Below are positions 25,745-34,724 of a stretch of 64,000 bases of DNA, piece by piece. Position 1 is the first letter of the stretch. Each line of letters begins with the position of its first letter. The DNA lies in NCBI GenBank assembly GCA_934373635.1, contig CAKROZ010000001.1, positions 1 through 64,000 of the forward strand, read 5' to 3'. The DNA comes from an uncultured Eubacteriales bacterium. Lineage in GTDB: Bacteria > Bacillota > Clostridia > Oscillospirales > CAG-272. The position numbers and the translations under genes are program-made. The notes below the pieces were generated by a model, which was not told the DNA's origin, ran no database searches, and saw only the letters and a program-made list of their open reading frames with translations.

Positions 25745-26314
25745 TTACGCGACGCGGCGGACGGATTCGATCACCGGCTGGTCTTCCTTCGGAACGCTCT
25801 CCGTGTATCCGAGCTTGCGCGCGTATTCGGTGATCGCGTCAACGACGTCCATGCCCTCGGTCACACAGCCGAAGGCGGCGTATTTACCGTCAAGGAAGGT
25901 GCTGTCCGCGTTGCAGATGAAGAACTGCGAGGACGCGGAATCCGGCAAGGGGCTGCGCGCCATGGAGATCGTGCCGCGAACGTGCGTCAGCGTGTTTTTG
26001 ACGCCGTTCTGCGAGAATTCACCCTTGATGGTCTTCTCCGAGCCGCCCGTGCCGTCTCCCTTCGGGTCGCCGCCCTGAATCATAAAGTTTTGCATAATGC
26101 GGTGAAAGGTCAGACCGTCATAGAATCCGCTCTCTGCAAGGGAGATGAAGTTTTCGACCGTGATCGGCGCCACATCGTGGCGAAGCTCCACGCGGATGGT
26201 GCCGAAGTCCTTGACCTTGATCTCCACGACGGGACGGTCGGGGAGAGAACCGCAGGAGGAAAGGACGGGAACGAAACAGAGAAGCGCTAAGAGAAGTGCG
26301 AGAATCTTTTTCAT
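25745..26314 (-). CDS. Cyclophilin-type peptidyl-prolyl isomerase, lipoprotein
   Basis: 189 residues from ATG 26314 (GAGG 9 bases upstream). A lipobox (VLSSC, Cys21) places it on the outer face of the membrane, where it would assist folding of exported proteins. The cyclophilin core is complete: FYDGLTFHRIMQNFMIQGGDP with the catalytic arginine, then SSQFFIC and AFGCVTEGMDVVD. It is 44 bases downstream of holA. Confidence 0.93.
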   Translation of the reverse strand: MKKILALLLALLCFVPVLSSCGSLPDRPVVEIKVKDFGTIRVELRHDVAPITVENFISLAESGFYDGLTFHRIMQNFMIQGGDPKGDGTGGSEKTIKGEFSQNGVKNTLTHVRGTISMARSPLPDSASSQFFICNADSTFLDGKYAAFGCVTEGMDVVDAITEYARKLGYTESVPKEDQPVIESVRRVA

Positions 26315-26358
26315 AACAACCTCGTTTTTTGAAATTTTGTAAACATTTATTTTCAAAA

Positions 26359-27384
26359 TCAAAGATTTTTCGTAAGGAACAATTCGACGGCGGCATATCC
26401 GTCGACGCCTCCCGATTTGGAGGCGACGTCGGTTTTTGTCAGGGAATCGAGCGCGGCGACAAGCCGTGCGGCGCCGAGCGTCTTCGCGGTTTTCAGATAC
26501 AGCCGCACCTTGAAGGAGGGGAGCTTCAGCGCCGCCTCGATGGCGGGCGCGTCCGCGCCCTCTTCGGCGAGCAGCGCCACCGAGACAAGCTCACCGTAAA
26601 CGCGCGTGAGCATTCCGATGATGACGGCGGGCTCGGTGCGCTCCCGCTTCATCTCGAGCAGGGCGCGCAGGGCAAGCGCGCGGTTGCCGTCAAGGATCGC
26701 GTTGGAGAGCGCGAAGGTGTCGCATTCGAGCGTGGAGGACGCCACCGCCTCGACATCGGCGGGGGTCAGGGTGTCCCTGCCGTTCGCTTTCAGATACGCC
26801 GCGAGCTTTTCCACTTCCCCAATCAGGACGTCCATGAGGTGTCCCGAGCGGAAGATCAGCGCCCGCAGAGCTTCGGCATCGGTGCGGATGCCCTCCGCGT
26901 CGAAATGCCGTTTGAGCCAGCCGAGCAGCTGTACGTCGGTCGACCTCGGAAAATTGACGATCTCGAAGAGCTTCTGATACCTTAGGGCGAGCTTGCTCGG
27001 CCGCTTCGGCGTCCCGGGGTCGAAGCCGTCCGCCGTCGCCGACAGGACGAGCACGGTATAGGAAAATTCTTCTTTGAGCGGGGCGAGCGCGTCGAGAGCG
27101 ACGCGCACGCTTTCTTTCATATGCTCGAAGTCGGGGTAGCGCCACTCGACGAGCTTATAGTCACTCATCATCGGCGGCGCCTTGATCGCGTCGGCGAGCT
27201 TCGGCACGTCGATCTCGGGGCCGTCGAAGACCATATGATTGAAGGGAGCGAAGCTCTCGTCGGTCACGATGCGCGACTTGAAAAGGGAAAGGTGATAGCG
27301 TTTGAGATATTCCTCCTCGCCGACGAGAAGATACCATCCCTCGGGATGCTTCGCGATGCGATCTTTCAGATCCTTCTGTTCCAC
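26359..27384 (-). CDS. holA: DNA polymerase III, delta subunit (clamp loader)
   Basis: 341 residues, GTG 27384 behind GAAAGGAG. Delta opens the sliding clamp during loading on primed DNA. The N-terminal LLVGEEEYLKRYHL segment, the degenerate AAA+ fold without Walker motifs, the mid-protein LLGWLKRHFDAEGI and the C-terminal collar helices with LTRVYGELVSVALL follow the family pattern. Only 13 bases from the DUF1934 gene, so co-transcribed. Confidence 0.9.
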   Translation of the reverse strand: MEQKDLKDRIAKHPEGWYLLVGEEEYLKRYHLSLFKSRIVTDESFAPFNHMVFDGPEIDVPKLADAIKAPPMMSDYKLVEWRYPDFEHMKESVRVALDALAPLKEEFSYTVLVLSATADGFDPGTPKRPSKLALRYQKLFEIVNFPRSTDVQLLGWLKRHFDAEGIRTDAEALRALIFRSGHLMDVLIGEVEKLAAYLKANGRDTLTPADVEAVASSTLECDTFALSNAILDGNRALALRALLEMKRERTEPAVIIGMLTRVYGELVSVALLAEEGADAPAIEAALKLPSFKVRLYLKTAKTLGAARLVAALDSLTKTDVASKSGGVDGYAAVELFLTKNL

Positions 27385-27397
27385 GGCTGCTCCTTTC

Positions 27398-27826
27398 TCA
27401 CTTGTCGCACGGCGTCACGCGGAGCGTGAGGCGGCAGTGCCGCGAAGCGCCGCCAAGCTCGGTCCGATAGCATAGCTCGATGTCTCCCCGCGCACCGTCG
27501 AGCGCGACGCGCACCCGCTCGGTCGTGACCGTCATGTCAAAGCGGTAGGGCGGGATCTCGTAAAGAGAGGAATGGGAAAGCCCTTCGCCGAATAGAATGT
27601 CCGAGCGGAGCGCTCCCTTGCGACAGAGGCGGACGCGCCCGTCGGAGAGAAGAAGCTCACTTTGCACCTCGCCCCCTTCGGACGGCTCGGCGTAGGTGAG
27701 ACGGCAGAGTCCCTCCCGCGCACGGAAAAGCCCGACAAGCTCGCGCGTGTCCTGCTCGCGCTCGCCGCTCTCGTCGTCGGTGATTTCGGAGGAGAGGGAG
27801 AGACGGACGGTGGTTTCTGTTGTCAC
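27398..27826 (-). CDS. DUF1934 (YwiB-like) beta-barrel protein
   Basis: 142 residues from GTG 27826, chosen for its AAAGGAGGT. The pattern of alternating strands (VRLSLSSEI, GLCRLTYAE, SELLLSDGRVRLCRKG, and LTLRVTP) matches the small calycin-like DUF1934 family of Firmicutes. No enzymatic residues are known for the family and the function is not established. First gene of the run that leads to holA. Confidence 0.75.
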   Translation of the reverse strand: MTTETTVRLSLSSEITDDESGEREQDTRELVGLFRAREGLCRLTYAEPSEGGEVQSELLLSDGRVRLCRKGALRSDILFGEGLSHSSLYEIPPYRFDMTVTTERVRVALDGARGDIELCYRTELGGASRHCRLTLRVTPCDK

Positions 27827-28152
27827 GGGGCACCTCCTTTTTCGTAGCCTTCGTTCCGATCGAAATGTTTTTATATCGCCTCCCGCATCCGAGGCGGTCT
27901 GCGCCGCGGTTCGCCCGTGTGGCTCTCCGCACGATCCGAAAGCGGAACGAGTGCCGGCATCTCTCGGAAAAAGTAAAAAAAGCGAGCGCCGGCATCGCGT
28001 CTCGGAAGGGAGCGGCGATGTCGGCGTCGGTGAAAACGTGCGGCACGGTGCGGGTCGGAGCACAAGTCCGCGCCACAGGGGGGCGAGGGCGCTCCGCGTC
28101 CCGAGGGGCGGCACGTTCAATCTGTCTTCTCGGCATTCTGCCGACGTGGGCG
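27827..28152. other. GC-rich gap with no recognised gene
   Basis: No reading frame here resembles a protein. Some self-complementarity is visible (GCCGGCATCGC near 27989 with a similar complement near 28012-28028) and a T-rich tract occurs on the minus strand near 27967-27980. I could not match it to any known structured RNA. Confidence 0.4.
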
Positions 28153-28593
28153 TCAGAGACCGCGACGGTTCTTTTTGCGGAGATTGTAGTCGCTGTGCGG
28201 ATTGATGAGCTCCCGCCAGTCGAGACTGCCCTTCTCGAGCGCCATCACGAGCACCTCGGCGGTCGCGATATTCGTCGCGACGGGGATGTTGTAAACGTCG
28301 CAGAGACGAAGGATACTCATTTCCGCTTCGCTCGGCTCCTTGGCGGGGTCGGTACTGCGGAAATAGAAGAGCACGTCGATCTCGTTATAGGAGATCCTCG
28401 AGGCGATCTGCTCGGCACCGCCCGCGTGTCCCGCGAGGAAGGTCTCGATCTCAAGCCCCGTGGCATCCGCAATATATTTTCCCGTAATGTGCGTGGCGCA
28501 GATATGGTGACGGCTCAGGATCCCGCAATAGGCAATGCAGAACTGTGCCATCAGCTCTTTTTTGTTGTCGTCGGCAATGATCGCTATATCCAT
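28153..28593 (-). CDS. Methylglyoxal-synthase homologue with altered active site
   Basis: 146 residues, ATG 28593 behind GGGAGG. The MGS fold is plain: QFCIAYCGILSRH, DATGLEIETFLAG, YNEIDVLFYF and the strongly conserved RLCDVYNIPVATNIATAEVL. However, the residues that in E. coli MgsA do the chemistry or bind phosphate have changed. His19 (in AHD) becomes Asp in ADD, the GTTG loop becomes THITG, GGDQQ with catalytic Asp71 becomes GGAEQ, and the HDPD segment with His98 and Asp101 becomes SEAE. Scaffold conservation with a rebuilt pocket argues for a new binding or regulatory role rather than decay. It is divergent from pfkA, so a link to glycolytic flux is possible. Confidence 0.85.
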   Translation of the reverse strand: MDIAIIADDNKKELMAQFCIAYCGILSRHHICATHITGKYIADATGLEIETFLAGHAGGAEQIASRISYNEIDVLFYFRSTDPAKEPSEAEMSILRLCDVYNIPVATNIATAEVLVMALEKGSLDWRELINPHSDYNLRKKNRRGL

Positions 28594-28666
28594 AAGGAAG
28601 CCTCCCTTCCGCGTCTCCGTCCCGGAGCGGTAGATGTTGATACAGTCGGAGAATACACCGTCACCT

Positions 28667-28695
28667 ATTATAACATGAAACTGTCTTTTTGTCAA
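28667..28695 (-). promoter_or_regulatory. Promoter of the MGS-like gene
   Basis: Minus strand TTGACA, 17 bases, TATAAT, about 75 bases before the start codon. Confidence 0.8.
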
Positions 28696-28749
28696 TCGGG
28701 AAACCCGATATTTTTTGTAGAAAATCCCATAATTTTTTTGAAAATGGGA

Positions 28750-28778
28750 TTGTAAAAATGAAAAAGTTGTAGTATAAT
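28750..28778 (+). promoter_or_regulatory. Promoter of pfkA
   Basis: TTGTAA, 17 bases, TATAAT, about 40 bases before the pfkA start. Confidence 0.7.
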
Positions 28779-28818
28779 ATCCTATGTATGAGAAAAACGC
28801 AAAATCATGAGGTAGAAA

Positions 28819-29886
28819 ATGAGAAGTTTCAGAAGAATCGGTGTTTTGACCTCCGGCGGAGACGCCCCCGGAATGAATGCGGCGATTCGCGCCGTGGCAC
28901 GTGCGGCAATTACGGCAGGCGTCGAGGTCATGGGAATTTACAGAGGCTACTCGGGACTGATCGACGGTGACATCCGTCCGCTCGCCATCCGCGACGTTTC
29001 CAATATCATCAATAAAGGCGGCACAATCCTGTATTCCGACCGTTGCCCGGAATTCAAAACCGAGGCGGGAATGCGCCGCGCGGTGGAGAGTTGCGAGAAA
29101 TTCGGCATTGACGGCATCGTTGCCATCGGCGGCGACGGTACCTTCCGCGGTGCGACCGACCTCACGATGCACGGGGTCCCCTGCGTCGGTCTGCCCGGCA
29201 CCATCGACAACGATATTACATCCACCGATCACACCATCGGCTACGATACGGCGATGAACACCGTCATCGAGCTCGTCGATAAGCTCCGCGATACCTGCGA
29301 GTCGCACGCCCGCGCGAGCGTCATCGAGGTCATGGGACGCGGTGCGGGTGACATCGCCCTGAACACGGGCATCGCCTCGGGCGCGACCGCGGTCGTGATC
29401 CCCGAATTCATGCCCTTCGACGAAAAGGCGCTCTTCGAGAGAGTGGAGAAGTCGAAGGCACTCGGTAAGCGCAATTTCATCATCATCGTCTCGGAGGGCG
29501 TCGGCTCGGACTACGCCCCCGGCTTGACCGAACGTCTCGAGGCGGCGACGGGCGTCGAAGCACGCTTCGCGCGCTTCGCGCACATCGTCAGAGGCGGCAA
29601 TCCCACCCTCCGCGACCGCGTCATGTCCTCGCAGATGGGCGTGTTCGCCGTTGACGAACTCCTGCGCGGCAACTCGGACATCGTGATCTGTGAGCGCCAC
29701 GGCAAGATCGTCGCGACCGACATCCGCTATGCTCTGATCCTCGACCGCATGTATAAGAACAAGCTGAAGGACGGCGACCTCGAAGGGTTCACCGAGCACC
29801 AGCTCGAAAAGATGCGTGCCCACGTCGAAGAAAAGCGCGCGAAGATGAAGGAACTATACGACATGGAGACCCGTATCGGGCTTTGA
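28819..29886 (+). CDS. pfkA: 6-phosphofructokinase
   Basis: 355 residues, somewhat longer than the usual ~320 because of an extended C-terminal helix. It phosphorylates fructose 6-phosphate to the 1,6-bisphosphate. Motifs in order are TSGGDAPGMNA (ATP site), GGDGTFRGA, PGTIDNDI with the catalytic aspartate, and EVMGRGAGDIAL. The glycines in GGDG and PGTIDND, rather than the Asp and Lys of pyrophosphate enzymes, point to ATP as phosphate donor. The only unusual spot is MGRGAGD, where most have a larger residue after MGR. Divergent from the MGS-like gene. Confidence 0.95.
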   Translation: MRSFRRIGVLTSGGDAPGMNAAIRAVARAAITAGVEVMGIYRGYSGLIDGDIRPLAIRDVSNIINKGGTILYSDRCPEFKTEAGMRRAVESCEKFGIDGIVAIGGDGTFRGATDLTMHGVPCVGLPGTIDNDITSTDHTIGYDTAMNTVIELVDKLRDTCESHARASVIEVMGRGAGDIALNTGIASGATAVVIPEFMPFDEKALFERVEKSKALGKRNFIIIVSEGVGSDYAPGLTERLEAATGVEARFARFAHIVRGGNPTLRDRVMSSQMGVFAVDELLRGNSDIVICERHGKIVATDIRYALILDRMYKNKLKDGDLEGFTEHQLEKMRAHVEEKRAKMKELYDMETRIGL

Positions 29887-29932
29887 GAATTCTGAATTCA
29901 GAATTATGAATTCAGAATTAAAATAGGAATTC
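29887..29932. repeat. AATTC-rich dispersed repeat behind pfkA
   Basis: GAATTCTGAATTCAGAATT, then ATGAATTCAGAATT; contains the perfect palindrome AATTCTGAATTCAGAATT. Related AATTC-rich stretches occur at 56240-56286, 57438-57459 and 57585-57621, always at gene ends. Confidence 0.65.
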
Positions 29933-29980
29933 GGGCGTCGGCGGATGGGTCCGATCGAGGCTTCAATCAAGGTCTTTTCT

Positions 29981-30139
29981 AAAGTGTCGGCTTATAAAAG
30001 CCTGACCTGCGGCTTTGACTCAAGTTTTTTTCGAAGCGCCGGCTTATAAAAGCCTGACCTACGGCTTTGACTCAAGGTTTTGTCTCAAAGTGTCGGTTTC
30101 AGGATTTGACCTATGACTTCGGGCAAAGAGTCCGACTTC
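29981..30139. repeat. Three tandem repeats of about 53 bases
   Basis: Units begin AAAGTGTCGG, GAAGCGCCGG and AAAGTGTCGG at 29981, 30033 and 30087, each followed by CTTATAAAAGCCTGACCT-like and GGCTTTGACTCAAG-like text. Units 1 and 2 are nearly identical; the third is diverged. The period is not a multiple of three and no frame runs through, so they are non-coding. Confidence 0.8.
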
Positions 30140-30244
30140 AAACTCGGGACGACAGAGATCCGCACCACGGAAAAAAGCACGCGCGAGCATGTGGGACAAG
30201 ATCCCTCACTCCCTCGCACAAATTCATTTTCTTATTGCATACGC

Positions 30245-30288
30245 ATACGACAAGCGGTTGCCATTCGGCAGCCGCTTGTCGTATTTTT
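30245..30288 (+). terminator. Strong terminator about 360 bases behind pfkA
   Basis: ATACGACAAGCGG-TGC pairs with GCA-CCGCTTGTCGTAT, ending in TTTTT. It may end the pfkA transcript, or a small RNA arising from the tandem-repeat region. Nothing coding lies between it and the polysaccharide promoter at 30667. Confidence 0.8.
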
Positions 30289-30666
30289 GCACATGCGGAA
30301 AGCACGCGCGCCGCGGGAAAGGCGTGAACACCGGAGACGCCCACAGCTCCGACAAAACGAAAATAAAAACCGTGCATTCCCCAAAGCAAAGAAAACGTTG
30401 CGTGCACTTGCCATTACTCGAAAATTAACGCGAAATCATCACGATATGCAAATAATTCTTCACAAACGAAAAAACGCGCAAAGAGTACCACATCCGCCGC
30501 AAAAATATTTTTTCATTTTTCGGTTTTTGCCTCGCTCGGAATGAAAAACGACGTAATACAAATAATTATTTACATAGGGTGCGCGTTCTGCCCGCAAAAA
30601 CCGACAAAACAAAACCGCGAGCGACGAAAAGCCCCCTCTTTTTCTTCCTATTAAAAGAAAGCAGGA

Positions 30667-30695
30667 TTGACAAATCACACAAAATGTGCTATTAT
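30667..30695 (+). promoter_or_regulatory. Promoter of the exopolysaccharide operon
   Basis: TTGACA, 17 bases, TATTAT. The first start codon is about 190 bases downstream, leaving an untranslated leader in which I see no clear riboswitch or terminator. Confidence 0.75.
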
Positions 30696-30885
30696 ATTAG
30701 AACAAATAAATATTTTGCGCGAGATGTCCGCGAAACCTGCAAGAGCGCTTCCTGTAAAGATTCGAACTTTTGCATGTTGTCGGGAATGCGGTAGCAAAAG
30801 CTGTATTTTATAAAGGCTTTGCACACTCTTTGCTCACGGCTTCCTTTTGGCGCAGAATATAATTCGGAACGGGAGAACATACTAA

Positions 30886-31563
30886 ATGTATAAACACTTT
30901 ATAAAAAGACTTTTGGACCTCCTTCTGTCGACCCTCGGTATCATTTTGTTGGCGCTTCCGATGCTCGTGCTTGCCATTGCCATCAAGATCGATGACCCGG
31001 GTCCCGTTCTCTTCAAGCAGAAGCGCGTCGGTCAGAAGAAAAACGGTGAGATCACCTACTTTCAGATCTGGAAATTCCGCAGCATGAAGATGTCCACGCC
31101 GCACGATACACCGACACACCTGCTCGAAAATCCGGAGCAATACATAACGCGCGTAGGAAGGTTCATCCGGAAAGCCAGTCTGGATGAGCTCCCGCAGATC
31201 TATCAGGTCTTTACGGGGAAGCTTTCGGCGATCGGTCCGCGTCCGGCTCTGTGGTCGCAGGACGATCTTGTCGCGGAACGCGAGAAATACGGCGCAAACG
31301 ATGTAAAACCGGGAATTACGGGCTGGGCGCAGATCAACGGGCGCGACGAGCTCGAGATCGATGTCAAGGCGAAGCTTGACGGCGAATATGCCGCGGCACT
31401 GAACGCGGGGAAATTCAAGGGCTTTTGCATGGATGTCAGATGCTTTTTCGGAACGATCGTCAGTGTGCTGAAGCACGACGGCGTTGTCGAGGGCGGCACG
31501 GGCGAGATGAAGAAGCACGAGCAGGAGCAGGAGAATGAAGAAAATACTGATAACGGGCGCTAA
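30886..31563 (+). CDS. Undecaprenyl-phosphate sugar-1-phosphate transferase (priming enzyme)
   Basis: 225 residues. A single N-terminal re-entrant membrane helix is followed by the catalytic domain of the PglC/WcaJ family: KIDDPGPVLFKQKRVG, FQIWKFRSM, SLDELPQIYQVFTG and GPRPAL. It moves a sugar phosphate from a UDP-sugar to the lipid carrier and so starts each repeat unit. The last ~10 residues are a charged tail that overlaps the next gene by 29 bases. First gene of the cluster. Confidence 0.92.
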   Translation: MYKHFIKRLLDLLLSTLGIILLALPMLVLAIAIKIDDPGPVLFKQKRVGQKKNGEITYFQIWKFRSMKMSTPHDTPTHLLENPEQYITRVGRFIRKASLDELPQIYQVFTGKLSAIGPRPALWSQDDLVAEREKYGANDVKPGITGWAQINGRDELEIDVKAKLDGEYAAALNAGKFKGFCMDVRCFFGTIVSVLKHDGVVEGGTGEMKKHEQEQENEENTDNGR

Positions 31564-32395
31564 CAGCTATATCGGCACCTCCTTTGAAAAATACCTCAAA
31601 GAAAACTATCCCGATGATTATTCGGTCGACACCGTGGATATGGTGGACGGAAGCTGGAGAGAGAAGGATTTCTCGGGGTATGATTCCGTGTTCCACGTGG
31701 CAGGGATCGCCCATCAAAAAGAAACGAAAGAAAATGCACCTCTGTATCACAAGGTGAATTCCGATCTTGCCGCGGCGACCGCAAAAAAAGCGAAACAAGA
31801 CGGAGTAAAGCAATTCGTCTTTTTGAGCTCAATGAGCGTTTACGGTACAGATGTAGGCGTAATTGCAGAGGATACGGAACCGCATCCGAAAAGCAATTAC
31901 GGAAAATCCAAATTGCAGGCAGAAAAAGAAATACGGGCGTATGAAAGCAACAGTTTTCGACTTTGCATCCTGCGCCCTCCCATGGTATACGGAAGAGGCT
32001 GTAAGGGGAACTATCCGTCGCTTGTCAAGATTGCATTAAAAACGCCCGTTTTCCCCTATGTGAAAAACCAACGTTCTATGATTTACATCGAGAATCTGTG
32101 CGAGTTTGTCCGTCTGATGATCGAGAACGAAGAGAGCGGTACTTTTTTCCCGCAAAACGGCGAATACAGCAATACATCGGAACTTGTCAGAACGATAGCG
32201 AAAGCGCACAGGAAAAAGGTACGGTTGGTGAAGGGATTTGACTGGTTGCTGAAGCTGACGGGTTGCTTTACCGGACGCGTAAGAAAGGCGTTCGGGAGCC
32301 TGATTTATCTGCGTGAAATGAGTGAGTATAAAGTGAATTACCGCATCGATACATTCGGTGAATCAATAGAAAAGACGGAGAAGTGCGATGGATAA
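31535..32395 (+). CDS. NAD-dependent epimerase/dehydratase (extended SDR)
   Basis: 286 residues, AGGAG before ATG 31535. The Rossmann motif ITGANSYIGTSF, the catalytic SSMSVYG and YGKSK (Tyr and Lys) and LRPPMVYG identify an extended short-chain dehydrogenase acting on a nucleotide sugar, of the type often found beside the priming transferase (4-epimerase or 4-reductase activity). The exact substrate cannot be read from sequence. Overlaps both neighbours, so translation is coupled. Confidence 0.85.
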   Translation: MKKILITGANSYIGTSFEKYLKENYPDDYSVDTVDMVDGSWREKDFSGYDSVFHVAGIAHQKETKENAPLYHKVNSDLAAATAKKAKQDGVKQFVFLSSMSVYGTDVGVIAEDTEPHPKSNYGKSKLQAEKEIRAYESNSFRLCILRPPMVYGRGCKGNYPSLVKIALKTPVFPYVKNQRSMIYIENLCEFVRLMIENEESGTFFPQNGEYSNTSELVRTIAKAHRKKVRLVKGFDWLLKLTGCFTGRVRKAFGSLIYLREMSEYKVNYRIDTFGESIEKTEKCDG

Positions 32396-33527
32396 GGCTT
32401 TGATTGTTACCACGGTTGCATCTATGGTTTATCAATTTCTCGTACCGAACATTATATTGTTGCAGGATATGGGATACACCGTAGAGGTGGCAAGTAATTT
32501 CGAAAACGGGAGCACTTGCAGCGATGAAAAGGTAGACTTTCTGAAAAAAAGACTTGCGTCACTCAATGTCACCTGTCATCAGATCGACTTTTCACGCTCT
32601 CCGTTATCCCGCGCTACCGTGAAAGCGTACAAACAAATTAGAAATGTGATCGAAACCGGAAAATACAGTATCGTTCATTGCCATACTCCGGTCGCGGCGA
32701 TGTGCACACGCCTTGCGTGCCGTAAAGCGAGAAAGCAGGGCACGAAGGTGTTCTATACCGCTCACGGTTTTCATTTTTACAAGGGAGCACCCCTCAAAAA
32801 CTGGTTGCTCTACTATCCCGTGGAAAAATACTGCGCCCGCCTTACCGATGTGCTGATCACGATCAACAAAGAGGACTACGCACTGGCACAAAAGAAATTG
32901 AGGGCGAAGCGCGTGGAATATGTTCCCGGCGTCGGCGTCGACCTGACGAAATTCGGTCAGGTGACGGTCGAAAAGGCAGAAAAGCGCAAGGAGCTTGGCG
33001 TGCCGGAGGATGCCATCCTGCTTTTATCGGTCGGAGAGCTCAATAAAAATAAAAACCATGAAACGGTCATTCGTGCGGTGGCGGAGCTTCCCGAAACGAA
33101 TGTCTATTATTTCATCGCCGGAAAGGGCGATCTGCGCGAGCATTTGCAGAGTGTGATCGACGAGGCGGGCTTGACCGAGCGGGTGAAGCTGCTCGGGTAC
33201 CGCAGTGATGTCGCGGAGCTCTACCGGGCTGCAGATGTGTATGTACTGCCGTCCGTTCGCGAAGGTTTGAACGTTTCCGTTATGGAAGCCATGGCGGGCA
33301 GTTTGCCATGCGTGGTGAGCAAAATCAGAGGGAACACGGATTTGATCGATGAGAACGGCGGTGCATTGTTCGACCCCCTCAGCATGGAAAATTGCAAGAG
33401 AGCCATTGAAAGCATATTCAGTCGCAAAAAAGAAGATCTCGGTAGATATAATCGTGAGAAAATAGAAAAAATGTCTGTTGAAGAAATCAATGCACGGTTG
33501 AGAGATTTTTATTCGGAGTCGAAGTGA
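32388..33527 (+). CDS. Glycosyltransferase family 4 (first)
   Basis: 379 residues of GT-B fold. The N-terminal acceptor domain contains VHCHTPVAAMCTRLA and YTAHGFHFYKGAP, and the C-terminal donor domain has LLSVGELNKNKNHE and PSVREGLNVSVMEAMAG, with the EX7E-type glutamates. HGFHFYKGA is typical of EpsD-like capsule transferases that often use UDP-HexNAc. Overlaps the epimerase gene by 8 bases. Confidence 0.88.
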   Translation: MDKALIVTTVASMVYQFLVPNIILLQDMGYTVEVASNFENGSTCSDEKVDFLKKRLASLNVTCHQIDFSRSPLSRATVKAYKQIRNVIETGKYSIVHCHTPVAAMCTRLACRKARKQGTKVFYTAHGFHFYKGAPLKNWLLYYPVEKYCARLTDVLITINKEDYALAQKKLRAKRVEYVPGVGVDLTKFGQVTVEKAEKRKELGVPEDAILLLSVGELNKNKNHETVIRAVAELPETNVYYFIAGKGDLREHLQSVIDEAGLTERVKLLGYRSDVAELYRAADVYVLPSVREGLNVSVMEAMAGSLPCVVSKIRGNTDLIDENGGALFDPLSMENCKRAIESIFSRKKEDLGRYNREKIEKMSVEEINARLRDFYSESK

Positions 33528-33615
33528 AGACCGCGGACAACCAATCGTTCGGAGAGGACGGAAGAACGGTGGCACAGCGCATCTGTAAAAGAAGGAAAGA
33601 CACGAAGGAGTACCC

Positions 33616-34704
33616 ATGCGAGACGAAAAGTGTAAAATCGGCATCGTATTTAATCATTTTCAGTTCCAGGACGGTGTGGCGAGATCGGCAATTGCGGTCG
33701 CAAATACGCTTGCGAAGCGCGAGGATGTCGAGGTGACGCTGATCCCTCTGTTTAAGTTTCATAAGGATGCTCTTTCCTTAGTAGACGACAGGGTGAAGAT
33801 CAAACCATTTCTGAAATTTTACTTCCGCGGGATGCAAAAAATTGTGGATCTTATCCCGAGCGGCGTTCTATATCGCGCGGTGATACGTGATAAATACGAT
33901 ATAGAAATCGGTTTTTGTATGAAAACGCCGATCAAAATGATTGCATCAAGCAAAAATGCCGACGCGAAACATTACGTTTGGATGCACGGTTGGGACGATG
34001 GGTTATCGCTCGAAAAGTATTATGAGAAGGCAGACAAGCTCGTTTGCGTTTCTAGGGAAAATGCGGAACGCGTGGCGAGAGCATCGAATGCGAATATCGA
34101 TGTAGATTACGCGTATAATCCCATTGACGATGAGGATATCGTCAGACGCGGAAAAGAGCCGATGCCGGTGGAAAGGGACGATTGCCTGACATTTGTCACT
34201 GTGGGAAGACAGAGTGCTGAAAAGGGTTTCTCGCGTCTGATCAAGGTGTTCAAAAAACTTTGCGACAACGGGTATCGAGCAAAGTTGTGGCTCATCGGAG
34301 ACGGTGCAGAGCACGATTCGCTCGTAGCGGAAGCAAAAGAATATGAGCTAGAGGATCGGGTAATATTTTTCGGAGCTCAAAAAAATCCGCACGCGTTTAC
34401 TTCCAAAGCCGATATTTTCGTATGCTCTTCTTATAACGAAGGATATTCCACCGCGTGTACCGAAGCCCTCATCCTCGGCGTTCCCGTAATTACCACCGTG
34501 GTAGGTGGCGCGCGGGAAATCATTGAAACCTCCGAGGCGGGACTTCTTGTGAAGAATAACGATGATGCACTTTACGAGGGAATGCAGTACGCGCTCGATC
34601 ACCCGGAAAAGGTTGCCGAATGGAAGTGTACCGTCAAGACGACGGGAGAACGCTTTTCAAATGCACAAAGATCGAAAAAGCTTTTTGAGGTGCTCGGATT
34701 GTAA
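33616..34704 (+). CDS. Glycosyltransferase family 4 (second)
   Basis: 362 residues, AAGGAG before ATG 33616. GT-B fold with KHYVWMHGWDDG in the acceptor half and TVGRQSAEKGFSRLIKVF, CSSYNEGYSTACTEAL and GGAREII in the donor half. It adds a sugar to the growing lipid-linked unit in the cytoplasm; donor and linkage are unknown. Confidence 0.87.
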   Translation: MRDEKCKIGIVFNHFQFQDGVARSAIAVANTLAKREDVEVTLIPLFKFHKDALSLVDDRVKIKPFLKFYFRGMQKIVDLIPSGVLYRAVIRDKYDIEIGFCMKTPIKMIASSKNADAKHYVWMHGWDDGLSLEKYYEKADKLVCVSRENAERVARASNANIDVDYAYNPIDDEDIVRRGKEPMPVERDDCLTFVTVGRQSAEKGFSRLIKVFKKLCDNGYRAKLWLIGDGAEHDSLVAEAKEYELEDRVIFFGAQKNPHAFTSKADIFVCSSYNEGYSTACTEALILGVPVITTVVGGAREIIETSEAGLLVKNNDDALYEGMQYALDHPEKVAEWKCTVKTTGERFSNAQRSKKLFEVLGL

Positions 34705-34724
34705 GATCGGAAAGGAGAATACGG

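Noticed and set aside
27827..28152. 6S RNA, RNase P RNA or tmRNA
   Set aside because: None of the conserved sequence blocks I know for these RNAs could be found on either strand.
28819..29823. Minus-strand frame continuous with the MGS-like gene across pfkA
   Set aside because: The upstream part is antisense to pfkA; the promoter and ribosome binding site place the real start at 28593.
29981..30139. CRISPR array
   Set aside because: Only three units, with no unique spacers between identical repeats and no cas genes; they are plain tandem repeats.
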